A DNA stretch of 64,000 bases from Flaccisagitta enflata (taxonomy: Eukaryota > Chaetognatha > Sagittoidea > Aphragmophora). The notes beneath the pieces were generated by a model. The model did not search any database and had not been told where the DNA came from. It saw only the letters and a program-made list of their open reading frames with translations. Position numbers and translations under genes: made by a program. This document shows, piece after piece, positions 35,796-48,674 of this stretch. The number at the start of each line of letters is the position of its first letter. The stretch's first letter is position 1. The DNA lies in NCBI GenBank assembly GCA_965153355.1, contig OZ231126.1:11284001-11348000 (forward strand), given 5' to 3'.

Positions 35796-35898
35796 ATGAA
35801 TACCTCAATCGTTCAAGTTCCACCCGTGTTTACCATCAACAAAAAGGCCGCCGCCATTCCAAAAGACGAAACGTGGCAACCGCAAAACTTAGCTATCG
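35796..35898 (+). CDS. Candidate first coding exon, unknown gene
   Basis: ATG in a good context (AAACAATG), then MNTSIVQVPPVFTINKKAAA and IPKDETWQPQNLAI to a GTGAGA donor after 35898 (phase 1). Codon choice and composition look coding, in contrast to the AT-rich flanks. The next exon was not found; a MITE and AT-rich sequence follow. Confidence 0.4.
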
Positions 35899-36476
35899 GT
35901 GAGAAAAATAATCAATGACCTATCAACCATAATTTGTAATCTATAATCTGCATTCTAAAATCTAGAATATAACCTATAACCTACGATCTACAATCTTTGG
36001 TTTGTGATCTATGATCTATAATCTATTATCAATACCCTCTGATTGATAATCTATAACCCTATGAACAATCTAGATGTGATAAAATTGATAGGTTTTGATA
36101 TGGCTTCAACATTGTTTTAAAGCGTGAGCAACGAAAGCCGAAAAGAATGCGTGCTTGTGCGTGTTTGTTATAAATTTATTGTTAGGGTACCCTGTTGGAA
36201 AAATATTTTAGGACTTTACAGGCTATCCCTCGGGGCGGGCTTTTTACAATTCCCTTACATTGTAATTGCAGCGATCTCGTAAATAGAATTCATTCATTCT
36301 TGAATGACAGTCTTGAAAGAAGGAACGAGTTCATGAATGAAAGACTAAATGAACGAATTGCTTAATGAATGAATGACCAAAACAAGGATTTGAACGCAAA
36401 GTGTGGAAGCCGATATTTTTTCAGCTTTATCAGCTTTAACAGGGTAAAAGAAATAAGTAAGAAAAAAGGATAAATA

Positions 36477-37399
36477 CAGGGTGTTTCATGCCAAATTAGT
36501 TATTAGAAAACGATGGCATTCTGCTTCTAAAAATACAAAAATAGATCTGAAAAAAATTCAAAAAGCTTATAAGCTCAGGCATTTCAAAAAAAGATTTCAT
36601 GGGTCTGGGTCAAATATTCTAGCCACAACATCAATTTGAAGTGAACTGGGCATTTGGAGGAGAAGCTCTTTGAACTTGATTTTGACTCTGAAAGTTCTTT
36701 TTTATATGCTCTCGTTTATAAATGGCTTAAGTCACAATGCCGGATTTGTTCCAAATTAAAGCTTATCAAATTTTCTTTCTTATCAAATTTTCTTTACTTT
36801 GAGACCAATCTGGCATCTGTGGCGTAATCTATTTAGAAATGAGACCAATTTAAAAGAAATCTTCCAGGATTACTATCATTGTTCCTTTTTTTGTCAACAT
36901 TTATATGCGACAATCCAAGCAGAAAGTACAATCTTAAGGTCTGCTACAGAAATAGACGGAATGGGGAAAGAAAAAAAATATAAAGAGAGATCAAGAAGAC
37001 TGGGGGGGCGAGAATCACAAGGTTTTGCTCTTTTCTTTTTCTTGGGGCTCACGTAGGAGAAGAGGGATTTAAGGACTTTGTTATTATGATCCATATGAGA
37101 ATATTGAAAGTATAATCTAGCCTTCTCAAACATCAATTGAGTCATAGCCATAAAATTCGCGTATTCGTCTGATACTCTGCCATTGGCAAAAACCAAAGGT
37201 TAATTGAAAATCAGCTGTGATTATTTATTTTACTTCATCCTGATATTATGGCTAAACTATTTTACTCAGACCAATGAAATTTTCACACAAAAAACCGGAG
37301 CTCAAGTGCTCTTTGAATTTCTTTTTCAGAACTACTTTTGCATTTGTAGAAAAAGAATGGCATCGTTTTCTCATATCTTATTTGGCATGAAACACCCTG
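36477..37399. mobile_element. TA-flanked DNA transposon remnant / MITE (923 bp)
   Basis: Terminal inverted repeats CAGGGTGTTTCATGCCAAAT and its inverse, with TA at 36475-36476 and 37400-37401. Inner inverted blocks such as AACGATGGCATTCTG against its relative near 37350 extend the repeat. Short AT-rich ORFs only. Confidence 0.85.
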
Positions 37400-37704
37400 T
37401 AAATAAAAACAACTTAAACAAACAGAAGAAGATATGAAAATAAGATTTTAGCGCCTTTCAATGGCAAAAAACCGAAACAGTAAAAATAAAAACTGAAACT
37501 TAATGTTGTAATCTCGGTAACTTTGGACCAATATCAAGCATATTCCCTCGATTGATGGCCGAACGCACAACATAGAACAACATGTTTTACAGAAATAGGT
37601 GACTTATGATTTTGGTTAGTCTTTTTTCTCATTTTCACACTTCTACAATTAATGGTTAGTTTAACTAATCACAAAATGTTGCATAACTCATAAAATGTTT
37701 GAAA

Positions 37705-37975
37705 TAGGGTGGTTACCCAAGGGCCTTGATGAATGGATATTTTAGAATTCAACGTTCGGTTAATCATGTATGAATGATTCAGACAAGCAGAGGCCAATAT
37801 TTAATCAAGGAACCCGCACGACAACACTAATGGCTTTCAATGAAATGAATGATTCGATTCTTGCATCGTGTTGCCTTGCGGACTCCCATTTTATTACCGA
37901 CCTCTGCTTGTCTGATCCACCTAATGTGTATAGCCTATTGTATGACAAAGTTTAAATTCTACCCATTAAAAAAAA
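37705..37975 (+). repeat. Two-copy dispersed repeat, copy 1
   Basis: Shares GGTATTGATGAGTGAATATT-like, GTTAACCATGTAT-like, AGGCCAGTATCTGATCAAG-like and ACCGACCTCTGCTTG blocks with 41065-41345 in the same orientation, at about 75 percent similarity by eye. 37976-38690 shows nothing else recognised. Confidence 0.6.
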
Positions 37976-38691
37976 AACTACTTAGTGTGGAAGACATCTT
38001 ATCGCATTTCTCCTATTTAGCGTCCCCTCCCTAAGTAGCGCCCCCTCTTATCAGAAAAAGAAAAACATGCTACAGCTATACAAACTTCAAATCTTTTTAT
38101 ATCATTTCATGGAAAAGAATGAGAACATTAAAATGTTTCAAATTAAAGAATTTTTTTCCTTTTGTCTTTGCTTTTTTTCACTATCTGTCTTCTTTTATCT
38201 TTAATTCTATACTTTTTTTAAAAGACGATAGGATCTAATGAGGGTAAAATGGCATAGTCAAAAAATGGTTTTACAAGCACCCGGGGGGTTATTTAGGAGA
38301 ATTAAGGTATCTTGTTTCTAGACATTGAGGATCCTGTAAAGTGTTCACAGAAATGGTAAATTAGAAAGTTGGAGCGGCGGCATTCAGAGAGCCATTCAAA
38401 AAAAAATCGTCGTTTTTTAAAAAAAACTATGCTATGTTGTCTACTTCAATTCAAATTTAACATTGAACCCAAAGATATTTTGGCAATTATTCGTAGGATT
38501 TTAATTGTCAGGTAAAAAAAGCATGTAACGATCTGAGATGAGAAAAAAACTCTCTTTCTTTTTTATTTGAATACCGCCATTCAACAGTATTCTGACAGAC
38601 ACCTGTTACCGCTCTGGCTCTTGGTTTTAAAAATTCAGTTGTTCGTAAGCCAATTTTATCAAGTAACGAAAAATTGCAAGAAAAAAAGAGT

Positions 38692-39147
<456 letters not shown>

Positions 39148-39344
39148 TGATCAAATATTGGATCCCACTCAACAACATCAGGTAGAGAGAGAAAAAAGTC
39201 AACCAATTTCGCTATGGTAAGAGAACACGAAAAAGAACCAAATTCATTGATTTATATTTCGTGTTCACGATCAAGGATCGCAATTTGACTTTTTAAAACC
39301 GCACAAAAGAGACCATTTATAAAAGTTTTAAAAGACCTTGTAAA

Positions 39345-40033
39345 TAGTCGATAAAGCGTTAGATAGTCAGCTGAACCCGTTGCCCCAATGACAGTGTATG
39401 TTGGTGTGGGGTGGTTAGAGGGGCGGCGGCGAAAGGCAAGCGGCCACTTATGCTGTTTATTTGAGCAAGGCAGGAATTAGGGCTGAAAGGCTGGGATATG
39501 AGCACTTTGCAGCTGGGATTTGGCTTGGAGCTGGGATTAGGCGCCAGTAATATTTGGCCTCAAGGGTTTGGGATTTGGCCTCGATGCTGGGATCTCGGCC
39601 TTGAGGCAGGATTTGGGCCTCAAGACCGGCATTTGGGCCTCGAGGCTGGCATTTGAGCCATAGGACAGGATTTGAGGCGCCGAGACTGGGATTTGAATTT
39701 TGAGGCAGGTTTTGAGCCTAGAGGCTGGGATTTGGGACTCAAGGCTGAGATTTGAAGCCTTGAGGCTGGATTTAGCCTTGAGGCTGGATTTGAGCCTTGA
39801 GACTAAGATTTGAGCCTTTGAGGCTGGGATTTGAGCTTTGAGGCTCAGATTTGAGCTTTGGGGCTGGGATTTGAGCCTCTAGGCTAGATTTGGGCACTTG
39901 AGACTAGGATTTGAACCTTGAGACTAAGATTTGAATACCAAACCAGGGGACGTAGAAGAAAAGAGAAGGAGAAGGAGGAGAAATTTCTCACTGTGTGAAA
40001 GCATAGGTCATCGGCCCCTTCAGGGCCGCTGCC
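39345..40033 (+). mobile_element. F2b element copy with minisatellite
   Basis: Starts TAGTCGATAAAGCGTTAGAT, GGTTAGAGGGGCGGCGGC. The interior is about 22 units of roughly 20 bp (GAGGCTGGGATTTGAGCCTT). It ends AAGCATAGGTCATCGGCCCC and GGGCCGCTGCCC plus an A-run. Confidence 0.75.
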
Positions 40034-40223
40034 CAAAAAGCAGAATTGATGAACTTTTTTCTCTCTCTGCGCGTCTCTTATGTGGGCCCCAAAAATGAGA
40101 GACCATGTACCACGCGTATAAAAAAAAGACAAAAAAAAGACGCACTTTTGAATGGCTATTTGTAGAAATACATTTCACAAATACCATTTCTAAACCATTG
40201 GAATGCCCATTAAAAGTACAATG

Positions 40224-40481
40224 TTGTTGCGGACGGGTGGGCAGCGGCATCCTAACCGCATCCACCCCCCCCCAACACTCAAACATACACAAAAAGTCTC
40301 TACAACACAAGTGGTTATCAAAAATTTAGGCAAAATTGTTTGTTTTTGCTTCTCTGCACTGAACTCTCCATCATGAAATTACAAATCGTTTTCAGTACTC
40401 GTTTTCCCACTTTTCAACTCAATGACCCTGGAAGGACGGACGAACGGACAAAGCCTGTTAAAGAATTGTGTGTCTGCAACT
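40224..40481 (+). mobile_element. F1 element copy, GTTGCGGAC type, left end eroded
   Basis: GTTGCGGACGGGTGGGCAGC near 40226, then CCACTTTTCAACTCAATGAC, GGACGGACGAACGGAC and the right end ATTGTGTGTCTGCAACT plus an A-run. Confidence 0.6.
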
Positions 40482-40747
40482 AAAAATTCATTTGCTATCT
40501 TTTTATATCTGTGTAATTAATGAAAAGAAGGGTGTCTTTTTTTTAAACTCGTGTGGTACATCGAGGATTGCAAGATAGAGAGATGCTTTATGGGACTTGA
40601 TGTGTTATTTATTTCCCTACCCTCGGATTCAAGCATCGCCGTTTGTCATTAACCTCCTTCTACTTGTAAAACTAGGCCCTCTGATCTTCTCCTTTGTTAA
40701 GGGGCAGATCGCTACTTTTCGGTCGGTGGGCAGATTGGCAGCTGGGT

Positions 40748-40830
40748 AGCATATTTTCAGGATGGGAAGCATATTTTCAGGATGGGAAGCATATTTTCAG
40801 GATGGGAAGCATATTTTCAGGATGGGATGG
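40748..40830. repeat. 20-bp tandem repeat
   Basis: Four units of GCATATTTTCAGGATGGGAA, almost identical, followed by a short CTTGAT hexamer run. Confidence 0.93.
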
Positions 40831-41064
40831 AGTTTTAAGCTTGATCATGATCTTGATCTTGATCTTGATCTTCCTTCGTCTTTCGTCGTTTCTTTCTGTG
40901 CTTCTGCCCCTGCCCAAATTCTTGATTTGCTTTCAATCCTACTCCTACCCATTCGTGTTCCTGTGACTGACGCCATCTGGCCCTTAAAAAGTTTCTTCCT
41001 GTATCTCGGCTCCTTTCCAAACGCTTAATCAGCCTTCAATGCTACCCATACTCATTAAGGCGGC

Positions 41065-41345
41065 TTCCTAAGGGTATTGATGAGTGAATATTTCAGAATT
41101 GGACATACAGTTAACCATGTATTCGATTTTAAATTCATAAATGAAATCAAAACGAAGGAGGCCAGTATCTGATCAAGAAACCTGCACGGCAACACAAATG
41201 AGTTTCTATGGACTAAAAAATGCCTGTATAGATACTCTGCCGTGTGTGTTCCCCATTCAAACACCGACCTCTACTTGACTTCTGTTCTAGAGGCCGCTAA
41301 GCGTGTATGGTAAATTGTATGACGAATTTAAAATTTTGACCAAAC
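41065..41345 (+). repeat. Two-copy dispersed repeat, copy 2
   Basis: Direct counterpart of 37705-37975, about 3.3 kb away. Not part of a recognised family. Confidence 0.6.
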
Positions 41346-41552
41346 ATCACCCCTTGAGGAACCAGCCTTCTACTCCTTTGAATTCCCGCGACTAAGGCCA
41401 TCAGGCCATCTTTCTGCTGCTCCTTCCCATTGAACAATGCCCTAATCAATGCTCTCAATGTTTCTCCTTACACACAGCTTCACTTCATCCCTCGTGTCAG
41501 TTTATTTTCAACTTCAAGCCTAGATCTTTCATCACATACTGGTTTCTAACCT

Positions 41553-42130
<578 letters not shown>

Positions 42131-42148
42131 CCCTACATTTCATCGCAG

Positions 42149-42210
42149 ACCAGGTTACCCCCCGGCCCCCCGCCTTTGACGGATACGAGCTTACTAAATA
42201 TTTATGCTAG
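42149..42210 (+). CDS. Candidate terminal exon after (CT)n
   Basis: The (CT)n tract ends in CTACATTTCATCGCAG, then the frame (entered with two bases) reads [19 protein letters not shown] to TAG at 42208-42210. The acceptor is good and the short tail looks coding, but no upstream exon or family was recognised. The stretch 42211-43000 has no further gene. Confidence 0.3.
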
Positions 42211-43034
42211 TTTACGAATAATGTTCACCTTTTATCCTCCGCCTTCGGGCCACAACACTCTATTACGGGACAATGACCTAAGAGCTTACACATTGATTAT
42301 CTATCCAATTTAACCCATAGATTTTCCCATCATTAAACGGGAGTAAAGTTCGATATGAATGGAAGTATAAAGATCCCGTTAATTTTTATTTGATACAGTT
42401 GTAGATAACAATATCTTAATTCTATACAAATTATTATAAACTCCTTGGTAAAAACGGAGATCAAACTTAAATGTAAATCGCACAACATTACTACTCAAAC
42501 CCAAACAACCGGGGGATGAGAGCCTTTGGAGGTTTCAATGATGTTCACCGTTTTTGAGTCTTTGAGTCTTTGATTGTCCAAACAGGTCAGGTAGGATGGT
42601 TGTGCCTTTTCGATCATGGGCGAAAGGAGGAAAGCTCCCTTTTTGTATCCTTTCTTTTTTCTTTCCTCTCTAACACAAGTCGTTCTTGCTTCCATTTCAA
42701 CTTTCCTCAACACACGTTAATAAGAGGCGGTGCCCGTCGGTCGGTCAGTCGGTTGGTGGGTTGGTAACTAGTTTGCTGGACGCTGGCGCACGTACCGAGA
42801 ACTGCGTTGTGGTTTCAAAGTTGAGTTTTACCCTGAGCGCGTCCAATTCATTGTTCTTGTTCTTGGCCGTGTTTCTGTCTTCGTTCTCATCCTTGGTTTT
42901 GAATTTGTCCCAGGTTCGATTTTAACCTGGTCAGTAGCCCGCTGGTCACGTCCTTGGATCTGAGAGTGAGACAAATTTGATTTGGGAACCGGCCTTCAAT
43001 GAAAATGGTAGCTCTTTACGTTGCTGTGTGAGTC

Positions 43035-43187
43035 TGTCGGTTGCAGGGGCAGTATCGCGGTTGTGCAGTGTGGGCGGGGGCTGCAACATGGCTGGACAGG
43101 GGCAGTCCTGCTCTGAAATCACAATTTCAGCCGATTTCATGTCATGCCATATTCTGCCTCATGTGGAATCGCTGAGCGAGCGACTAA
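43035..43187 (+). mobile_element. F1-like element, GTCGCT type
   Basis: Contains CAACATGGCTGGACAGGGGC and CACAATTTCAGCCGATTTC (also in the copy at 27170), ending TCGCTGAGCGAGCGACT plus an A-run. The left end is unclear. Confidence 0.5.
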
Positions 43188-43518
43188 AAAGCGCAGCTCA
43201 TCAACAACTCATTATCGTTCTTCTTTTTTTCGGATGTCATCAGCACATCATCACATGCTTTGCAATTCTTATGAAGAATCGAAGATGCTGATATTTCTCG
43301 TTTGTCTTGTTTTTCGGGGGGGGGGGTCGAAGTGAACAGTTCTGAAATGACACGACGAGTACGAGCTTCACTCTCGTTGTTGATTCAATTCAGCAGTCGG
43401 ACAATTATGATGTAAAATGATATCATAATTCGAAAGATACCTTTTTCACTAGATGAAGTCATTCATCAGTTCAAACAGTCAAGCCAGACCCTCACGATCG
43501 CATTTGAAACAGCTTTTT

Positions 43519-43717
43519 AGTTGCGGACACGCAACTCTATAAGAGCCTTGTCCGTCCGTCGGTCCGTCAGTCGGTCGGTCGGTCGGTCCATCGGTCGGTC
43601 CATGGACACTAGTCGAAAAGTGAGAAAATGAGCGTTTTAGAACATTTTTAATTGCGGACAGTTGCATTTCCGCCCCTGCCCACCCATCCGCAACTGATGG
43701 CCGTGTATCCGGCCTTG
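43519..43717 (-). mobile_element. F1 element copy, GTTGCGGAC type
   Basis: Terminal AGTTGCGGACACGCAACT then CTATAAGAGCC and CGGTCGGTC units. The other end reads CCCACCCATCCGCAACTG then GGCCGTGTATCCGGCCTTG. Both motifs carry the GTTGC variant. Confidence 0.85.
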
Positions 43718-43828
43718 TTTTGGATCTCTATTGAGGTCATGTTCGTCCTTTGATCAGTCTGTTTAACGCTTTAGAGAGGAACCCGAAAAATATTCATATT
43801 CACCACCACAACTAAACGTGCGTCTTCA

Positions 43829-44125
43829 TTCATTCATTCATTCATTCATTCATTCATTCATTCATTCATTCATTCATTCATTCATTCATTCATTCATTCT
43901 TTCATTCATTCATTATTTCATTCATTCATTCATTCATTCATTCATTCATTCATTCATTCATTCATTCATTCATTCATTCATTCATTCATTCATTCATTCA
44001 GTAGTTCATTCCTTCATTCGTTCATTAATTCATTCATTCATTCATTCATTCATTAATTTATTCATTCATTCATTCATTCATTCATTCATTCATTTATTCA
44101 TTCATTCATTCTTTATTTCAGTAGT
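43829..44125. repeat. (ATTC)n tetranucleotide array
   Basis: About 70 units with scattered substitutions (ATTT, AGTAGTTC). The ORF through it encodes FIHS repeats and is not a gene. Confidence 0.96.
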
Positions 44126-44932
44126 TCATTCATTTTTTCAGTTAATATTTATTTCATTGCTTTATTCAATAATTCAAGACGCATTTGTTGGCCCACTTGG
44201 CCTTGTTTTAAGTTCGAAACTTAACCATATTTCACCAAAAAAAGTGTTATGATGTGATAAAGATATTCTGTAACATCTTTCATCCATCCATCTTGAATTC
44301 GTTCCCGATGAAAGGAGGCTTTTCAACTTTCCGTCGCTGAAGTCTGTTTACTTTTTAAAACCGTTGTTTCAAGTTTTATGAAGTAGATACTCACAATTTG
44401 TTGCCGAGCAACACACGTGGATTCAATACCTTTTTGAGAAAATGCCGATGATCATTCATATCATTTTCAAGCTCGGCGAAATGGACTTCATAATCATCAG
44501 TGAACTGTGATGGCTCCGTCACTCAGTCTGTTGATCTGTCAGTCTGTCAGTCGTTAAGAACGTTCATCTGATTTCTCGTTTCTCCTTGTTTTAAGCTGCG
44601 AGGATGTCACGTATCAGGTCAAACACGCAGATACACACTGTCAGGATGCATCATGGCCTGATCTGGCATCTTTTTCGCCTCACCATATCCCCTGCACAGA
44701 TGCAATTGACTTATGTTGCCATACGCTGGTCTTTGTTTTTGCTTCCATAACCCAAATGAGCCATGTGGCTCCCGAGTGCGCTACCAACTTTTACAACCTC
44801 TTCCAATTTTCAACTTCAGTTTTTACGTTTGTTTCTCCTGCGTTATCACCAATAATTTTGTTTTTAGAATTTCAGAGCTCTACCATTGTTCTCAATGCAG
44901 CAAGAGCACGCATCTTGATTGAAATGGGAGCA
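44126..44932. other. Spacer with a shared dispersed block
   Basis: 44590-44660 (GCGAGGATGTCACGTATCAG, TGTCAGGATGCATCATGGCC) resembles 30228-30370. No gene was recognised. Confidence 0.45.
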
Positions 44933-45006
44933 GGATGGATGGATGGATGGATGGATGGATGGATGGATGGATGGATGGATGGATGGATGGATGGATGGAT
45001 GGATGG
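44933..45006. repeat. (GGAT)n tetranucleotide array
   Basis: About 18 perfect units. Confidence 0.96.
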
Positions 45007-45228
45007 GGGAGCGGTTCTTATCCACATAAGTTGTTTCAGCAATTAACAAGTTAGGGACTAAAAGGGGGGGGGATTCTAATTTCTAAACCAGTTGTGAACA
45101 AGCACATGCTTGGAAAAAGAGAGCTAACTAGAATTTAGACGAACGAATAATCATTTATCAGTGGACCAACGCGACGGGGCCAAAGACTGCCTAAAAATCG
45201 CAAAAGTGCATCCAGATCCATAAAAACA

Positions 45229-45483
45229 AGGCCGGATACACCACAATCGTGGCCATGGTTGGGCAGGGAAAGAAATGCGAAAACAGCTGGCAAAAAAAAA
45301 TAAGGTCAAGTTGGCCAATAAGGTGCGACGTGTGGATCATCAAACAAATGCGTTACCAACAGACAGACAGACCAACGGACAGAGCCAGTTATAGAGGTGC
45401 TTTGTCGCACCTAAAAATGTGATGGACAGATGGATTTACGGACGGACCAACAGGACAACGTGTAGAGTCACGTGTCCGCGACT
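45229..45483 (+). mobile_element. F1 element with a nested F1 copy
   Basis: Outer copy: left CAAGGCCGGATACACCAC, CATGGTTGGGCAGGG, GCGAAAACAGC; right TGTGATGGACAGATGG, GTGTAGA then GTCACGTGTCCGCGACTAA. The inner copy 45305-45412 splits it in an A-run. The undisturbed order is seen at 28906-29052. Confidence 0.75.
45305..45412 (+). mobile_element. Nested F1 element, GGTGCGAC type
   Basis: Starts GTCAAGTTGGCCAATA, subterminal AGGTGCGACGTGTGG, short interior, GTTATAGA then GGTGCTTTGTCGCACCT plus an A-run. Nearly identical to 61082-61185. Confidence 0.85.
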
Positions 45484-46045
45484 AACTAAGCCGAGAGATG
45501 GTCCATGGAAGCTGAAAAACAAACAGAATAAAAAACTTAAAGATTACATCAATTTTACTTTAATGAATGAGAGAGAACCATCAAACATTCAATATTCATT
45601 GCATTACGCATATCACCACCATAAGTCCATAACCATTTACCATTAACCACATACAGACGGATATGCCTACCTTGGGATACTCCCTCTCATAGACATGAGA
45701 AGACGCATCTAAAAACGAGAAAGAGAAAGAGAAAGAGAGAGAAAAAGAGAAAGAGAGAGAGAGTTAAGAAAGATGAGAATCAAAAATTGAGTTTTATGGC
45801 AAAAAGGAATCATCTTTTTTTTTCTCTCTCTTAATCAGCCCCCCCAAGATCGCAATCAGTACGTTGTTATATTCCCATAGTTATCTTTTTTTTATTCTTG
45901 TAATTTATTATTCTTTCGTCCCAGCAGCGTGTTGAATTTCTATGTTTACATGTCGCTTTAATAATGGATAACTCAGGAGGATTCTGATTGTATCGCGCGT
46001 CTACAAACTTAATGAAGAATCAATGAATATTGAATGAATGAGGAA

Positions 46046-46281
46046 CAAGGTCGGATACACGGCTACCCAAGTCGCGTGCGGGTGGGCAGGGGCCATGTTT
46101 GAGGCCACTCCATCATGTGGGCAGAAGCAGTGAGGCCAAAGACCGCAAAAACTCAAAAACAGTAAAGTGTGACAGACGGACAGACGGACCGACGAACGGA
46201 CGGACGGACGGACGGACGGACGGACGGACCGACGGACCGACGGACCGACAAAGCAGGTTGTAGAGTCGCGTGCACGCGACT
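46046..46281 (+). mobile_element. F1 element copy, GTCGCGTGC type
   Basis: Left CAAGGTCGGATACACGGC, subterminal AGTCGCGTGCGGGTGGGCAG, GACGG array, GTTGTAGA then GTCGCG-TGCA-CGCGACT plus an A-run. Confidence 0.85.
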
Positions 46282-46377
46282 AAAAATAAGACGATGAATA
46301 TAATGATGATTGTGTAATTTAGTGATGACTGTGTTAAAGAATGTGTCTGGCGTATCATACGTCACGTATGTGTTGAA

Positions 46378-46556
46378 CAAGGCCGGATACACGGCTATCC
46401 TATTCGCTTGCGGGTGGGCAGGGTCAGTGATGGAGAAGTTTACCGAAGCATTTGGGCAAGGGTAGCGAGCTCAAAACGCTAAAAAAAAGTAAAATGGGGA
46501 CCGGCCGACCAACCAACCGACCGACCAACCGTAGAGATACTCCCTACCTTGAAAAG
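46378..46556 (+). mobile_element. F1 element copy, right end degenerate
   Basis: Left CAAGGCCGGATACACGGC, CGCTTGCGGGTGGGCAGGG, GACCGACC units, GTAGAGATACTCCC. No terminal hairpin is visible. Confidence 0.6.
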
Positions 46557-46870
46557 CGCAAAAATATTCATCACATGAATTTTGAATAAATCTTACATTT
46601 TACTCTTTTTACAAACGTTCAAAATATTCTTAAGAGGAAGAAGAAGAGCGAGACTCGGGCCTATCCAATTATCCGTTTTAGCCCTTTCAACTTTGTTTAT
46701 TCAGCCTCAAACATTGCAGACATTTGCAAGGAAGCGATGGTGTGGATTTGAATAATTGCCTTTCCTATTTCTTATCAATTTTCCTTTTTTTTGTTTCTGC
46801 TCTCTTTTTGTGTATGTTGCCTCTCATACTATCTTTTTGTGTGTCAGTCAGTCTGTCTCACTATTTGTCC

Positions 46871-47096
<226 letters not shown>

Positions 47097-47228
47097 ATAT
47101 AACCAATGGATTACTGTACGTCGGAGAGTGGGAGTCGCGGAAGATCAAAGTCTTTCGATTAGAAGATGGAGAATATCTCAAAGACATTGTCCCCCAAGGC
47201 ATCGTGCATGGCATCACGGCGACATCTG
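47097..47228 (+). CDS. Internal exon, beta-propeller-like segment
   Basis: The (CT)n tract ends in CAG and the exon starts at 47097 with two bases of a split codon. The frame reads ITNGLLYVGEWESRKIKVFR, LEDGEYLKDIVPQGIVHGIT, ATS and a split G codon to a good donor (TCTG/GTACGT). The pattern 'G-LYV-E...I-VF-LEDGEYL' resembles one blade of an NHL/SMP-30-type beta-propeller; this is an inference from motif style, not a match. Flanking exons were not found. A 250-bp (TTG)n tract starts 12 bases into the next intron. Confidence 0.6.
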
Positions 47229-47239
47229 GTACGTCATCA

Positions 47240-47241
47240 AG

Positions 47242-47332
<91 letters not shown>

Positions 47333-47451
47333 CGTCGTCGTCGTTGTTGTTGTTGTTGTGGTTGTGGTTGTGGTTGTGGTTGTGGTTGTGGTTGTTGTTG
47401 TTGTGGTTGTGGTTGTGGTTGTGGTTGTGGTTGTGGTTGTGGTTGTGGTTT

Positions 47452-47495
<44 letters not shown>
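47240..47495. repeat. (TTG)n / (GTTGTG)n array
   Basis: Trinucleotide TTG with TCG and TGG variants, forming GTGGTT hexamer blocks. It begins just after the donor of the exon at 47228. Poly-Val, poly-Leu, poly-Cys and poly-Thr frames are shadows. Confidence 0.95.
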
Positions 47496-47604
47496 TTTGT
47501 TGTATTGATACTTAACATTGCCCGTGAGCTGAAATTGAAAAGTTGCGGCTTAGCTACTTTGCCTCCTCTTTAACTAAATGGACCGGAAAAAAAGTGTTAA
47601 AAGT

Positions 47605-47995
47605 GCTAAAAGGATGATGACAGGAGACGGTGAGGATGACAGGAGACGGTGAGGATAACAGGAGACGATGAGGATGACAGGAGACGGTGAGGATGACAGG
47701 GGACAATGAGGATGACAGGGTACGGTGAGGATGACAGGAGACGGTGAGGATGATAGGGGACGGTGAGGATAACAGGAGATGGTGAGGATGACAGGAGACG
47801 GTAAGGATAACAGGGGACAGTGAGGATGACAGGAGACAGTGAGGATAACAGGGGACGTTGAAGATGACAGGAGACGGTGAGGATGACAAGAGACGGTGAG
47901 GATAACAGGGGACGGTGAGGATAACATGGGATGGTTAGGATGACAGGAGACGGTGAGAATGACAAGAGACGGTGAGGATGACAAGAGACGTTGAG
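47605..47995. repeat. 20-bp minisatellite (GGTGAGGATGACAGGAGAC type)
   Basis: About 19 units of GATGACAGGAGACGGTGAG with variants ATAACAGGGGAC. ORFs through it are repeats only. 47996-48670 shows no gene. Confidence 0.94.
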
Positions 47996-48674
47996 GAAAA
48001 GATAATTTAACACGGGGTTATAATATCCACGCTGACGAAAAGAGGGGGGGGGGAGGAAAAGCCCAGGTTGTTTCAATTATAGAATTATAGAATTGGAGAA
48101 TTCTGGCCTCCTTTTGTAAGGGCAATATTGTTTCAACTTTCATAGGTGGATTTCCATAAAAAGCAGACATGAATTGATGACGATGTTGGTTGACTACATT
48201 TGTTGTTGAAAGAACAAATATATATCCATTACCAAAGAGCTATTATATCGTTCAGAGGAAGGAAGATGGACAAAAGGAAAGAAAAATAGAAAGTAAAAGT
48301 GAATCATTGATGGAAGGGTGAACAGAAAGGAAGAAATGGAGGAGGAGGGGAGAAAGGAAAGATGGAAAAGAGGAAAGAAGGATAAATGGAAGAGAGAAAG
48401 TTAAGATCGGACATCTCGTCATAATAGGCTACCTTGTAACTTATGCCGCATGAATCAAATATTCGCCACAACCTTCATTCATTTTTTACTAATTCATGGT
48501 TCTTCAATAGTTGGCCGCGATGCCCTCGGGTGTTAACCAATACCCTCAACTCGTTCTATATTAACGATACCCACGCATTTAAACCGCTCACTTCATCTCG
48601 CCATTTCATTCCACATACACCTGCACAGGAATATTTAAACACGAGCAGAGTGATTGTTCAAAGGATGAACAGAA

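Noticed and set aside
43818-44252. FIHS repeat ORF
   Set aside because: Frame through the (ATTC)n array.
47166-47573. Poly-Val, poly-Leu and poly-Cys ORFs extending the exon at 47097
   Set aside because: A good donor (GTACGT) ends the exon at 47228 and the rest is the (TTG)n array in the intron.
47554-48076. SSSPSPVILTVSCHPH repeat ORFs
   Set aside because: Three overlapping frames of the 20-bp minisatellite all stay open.
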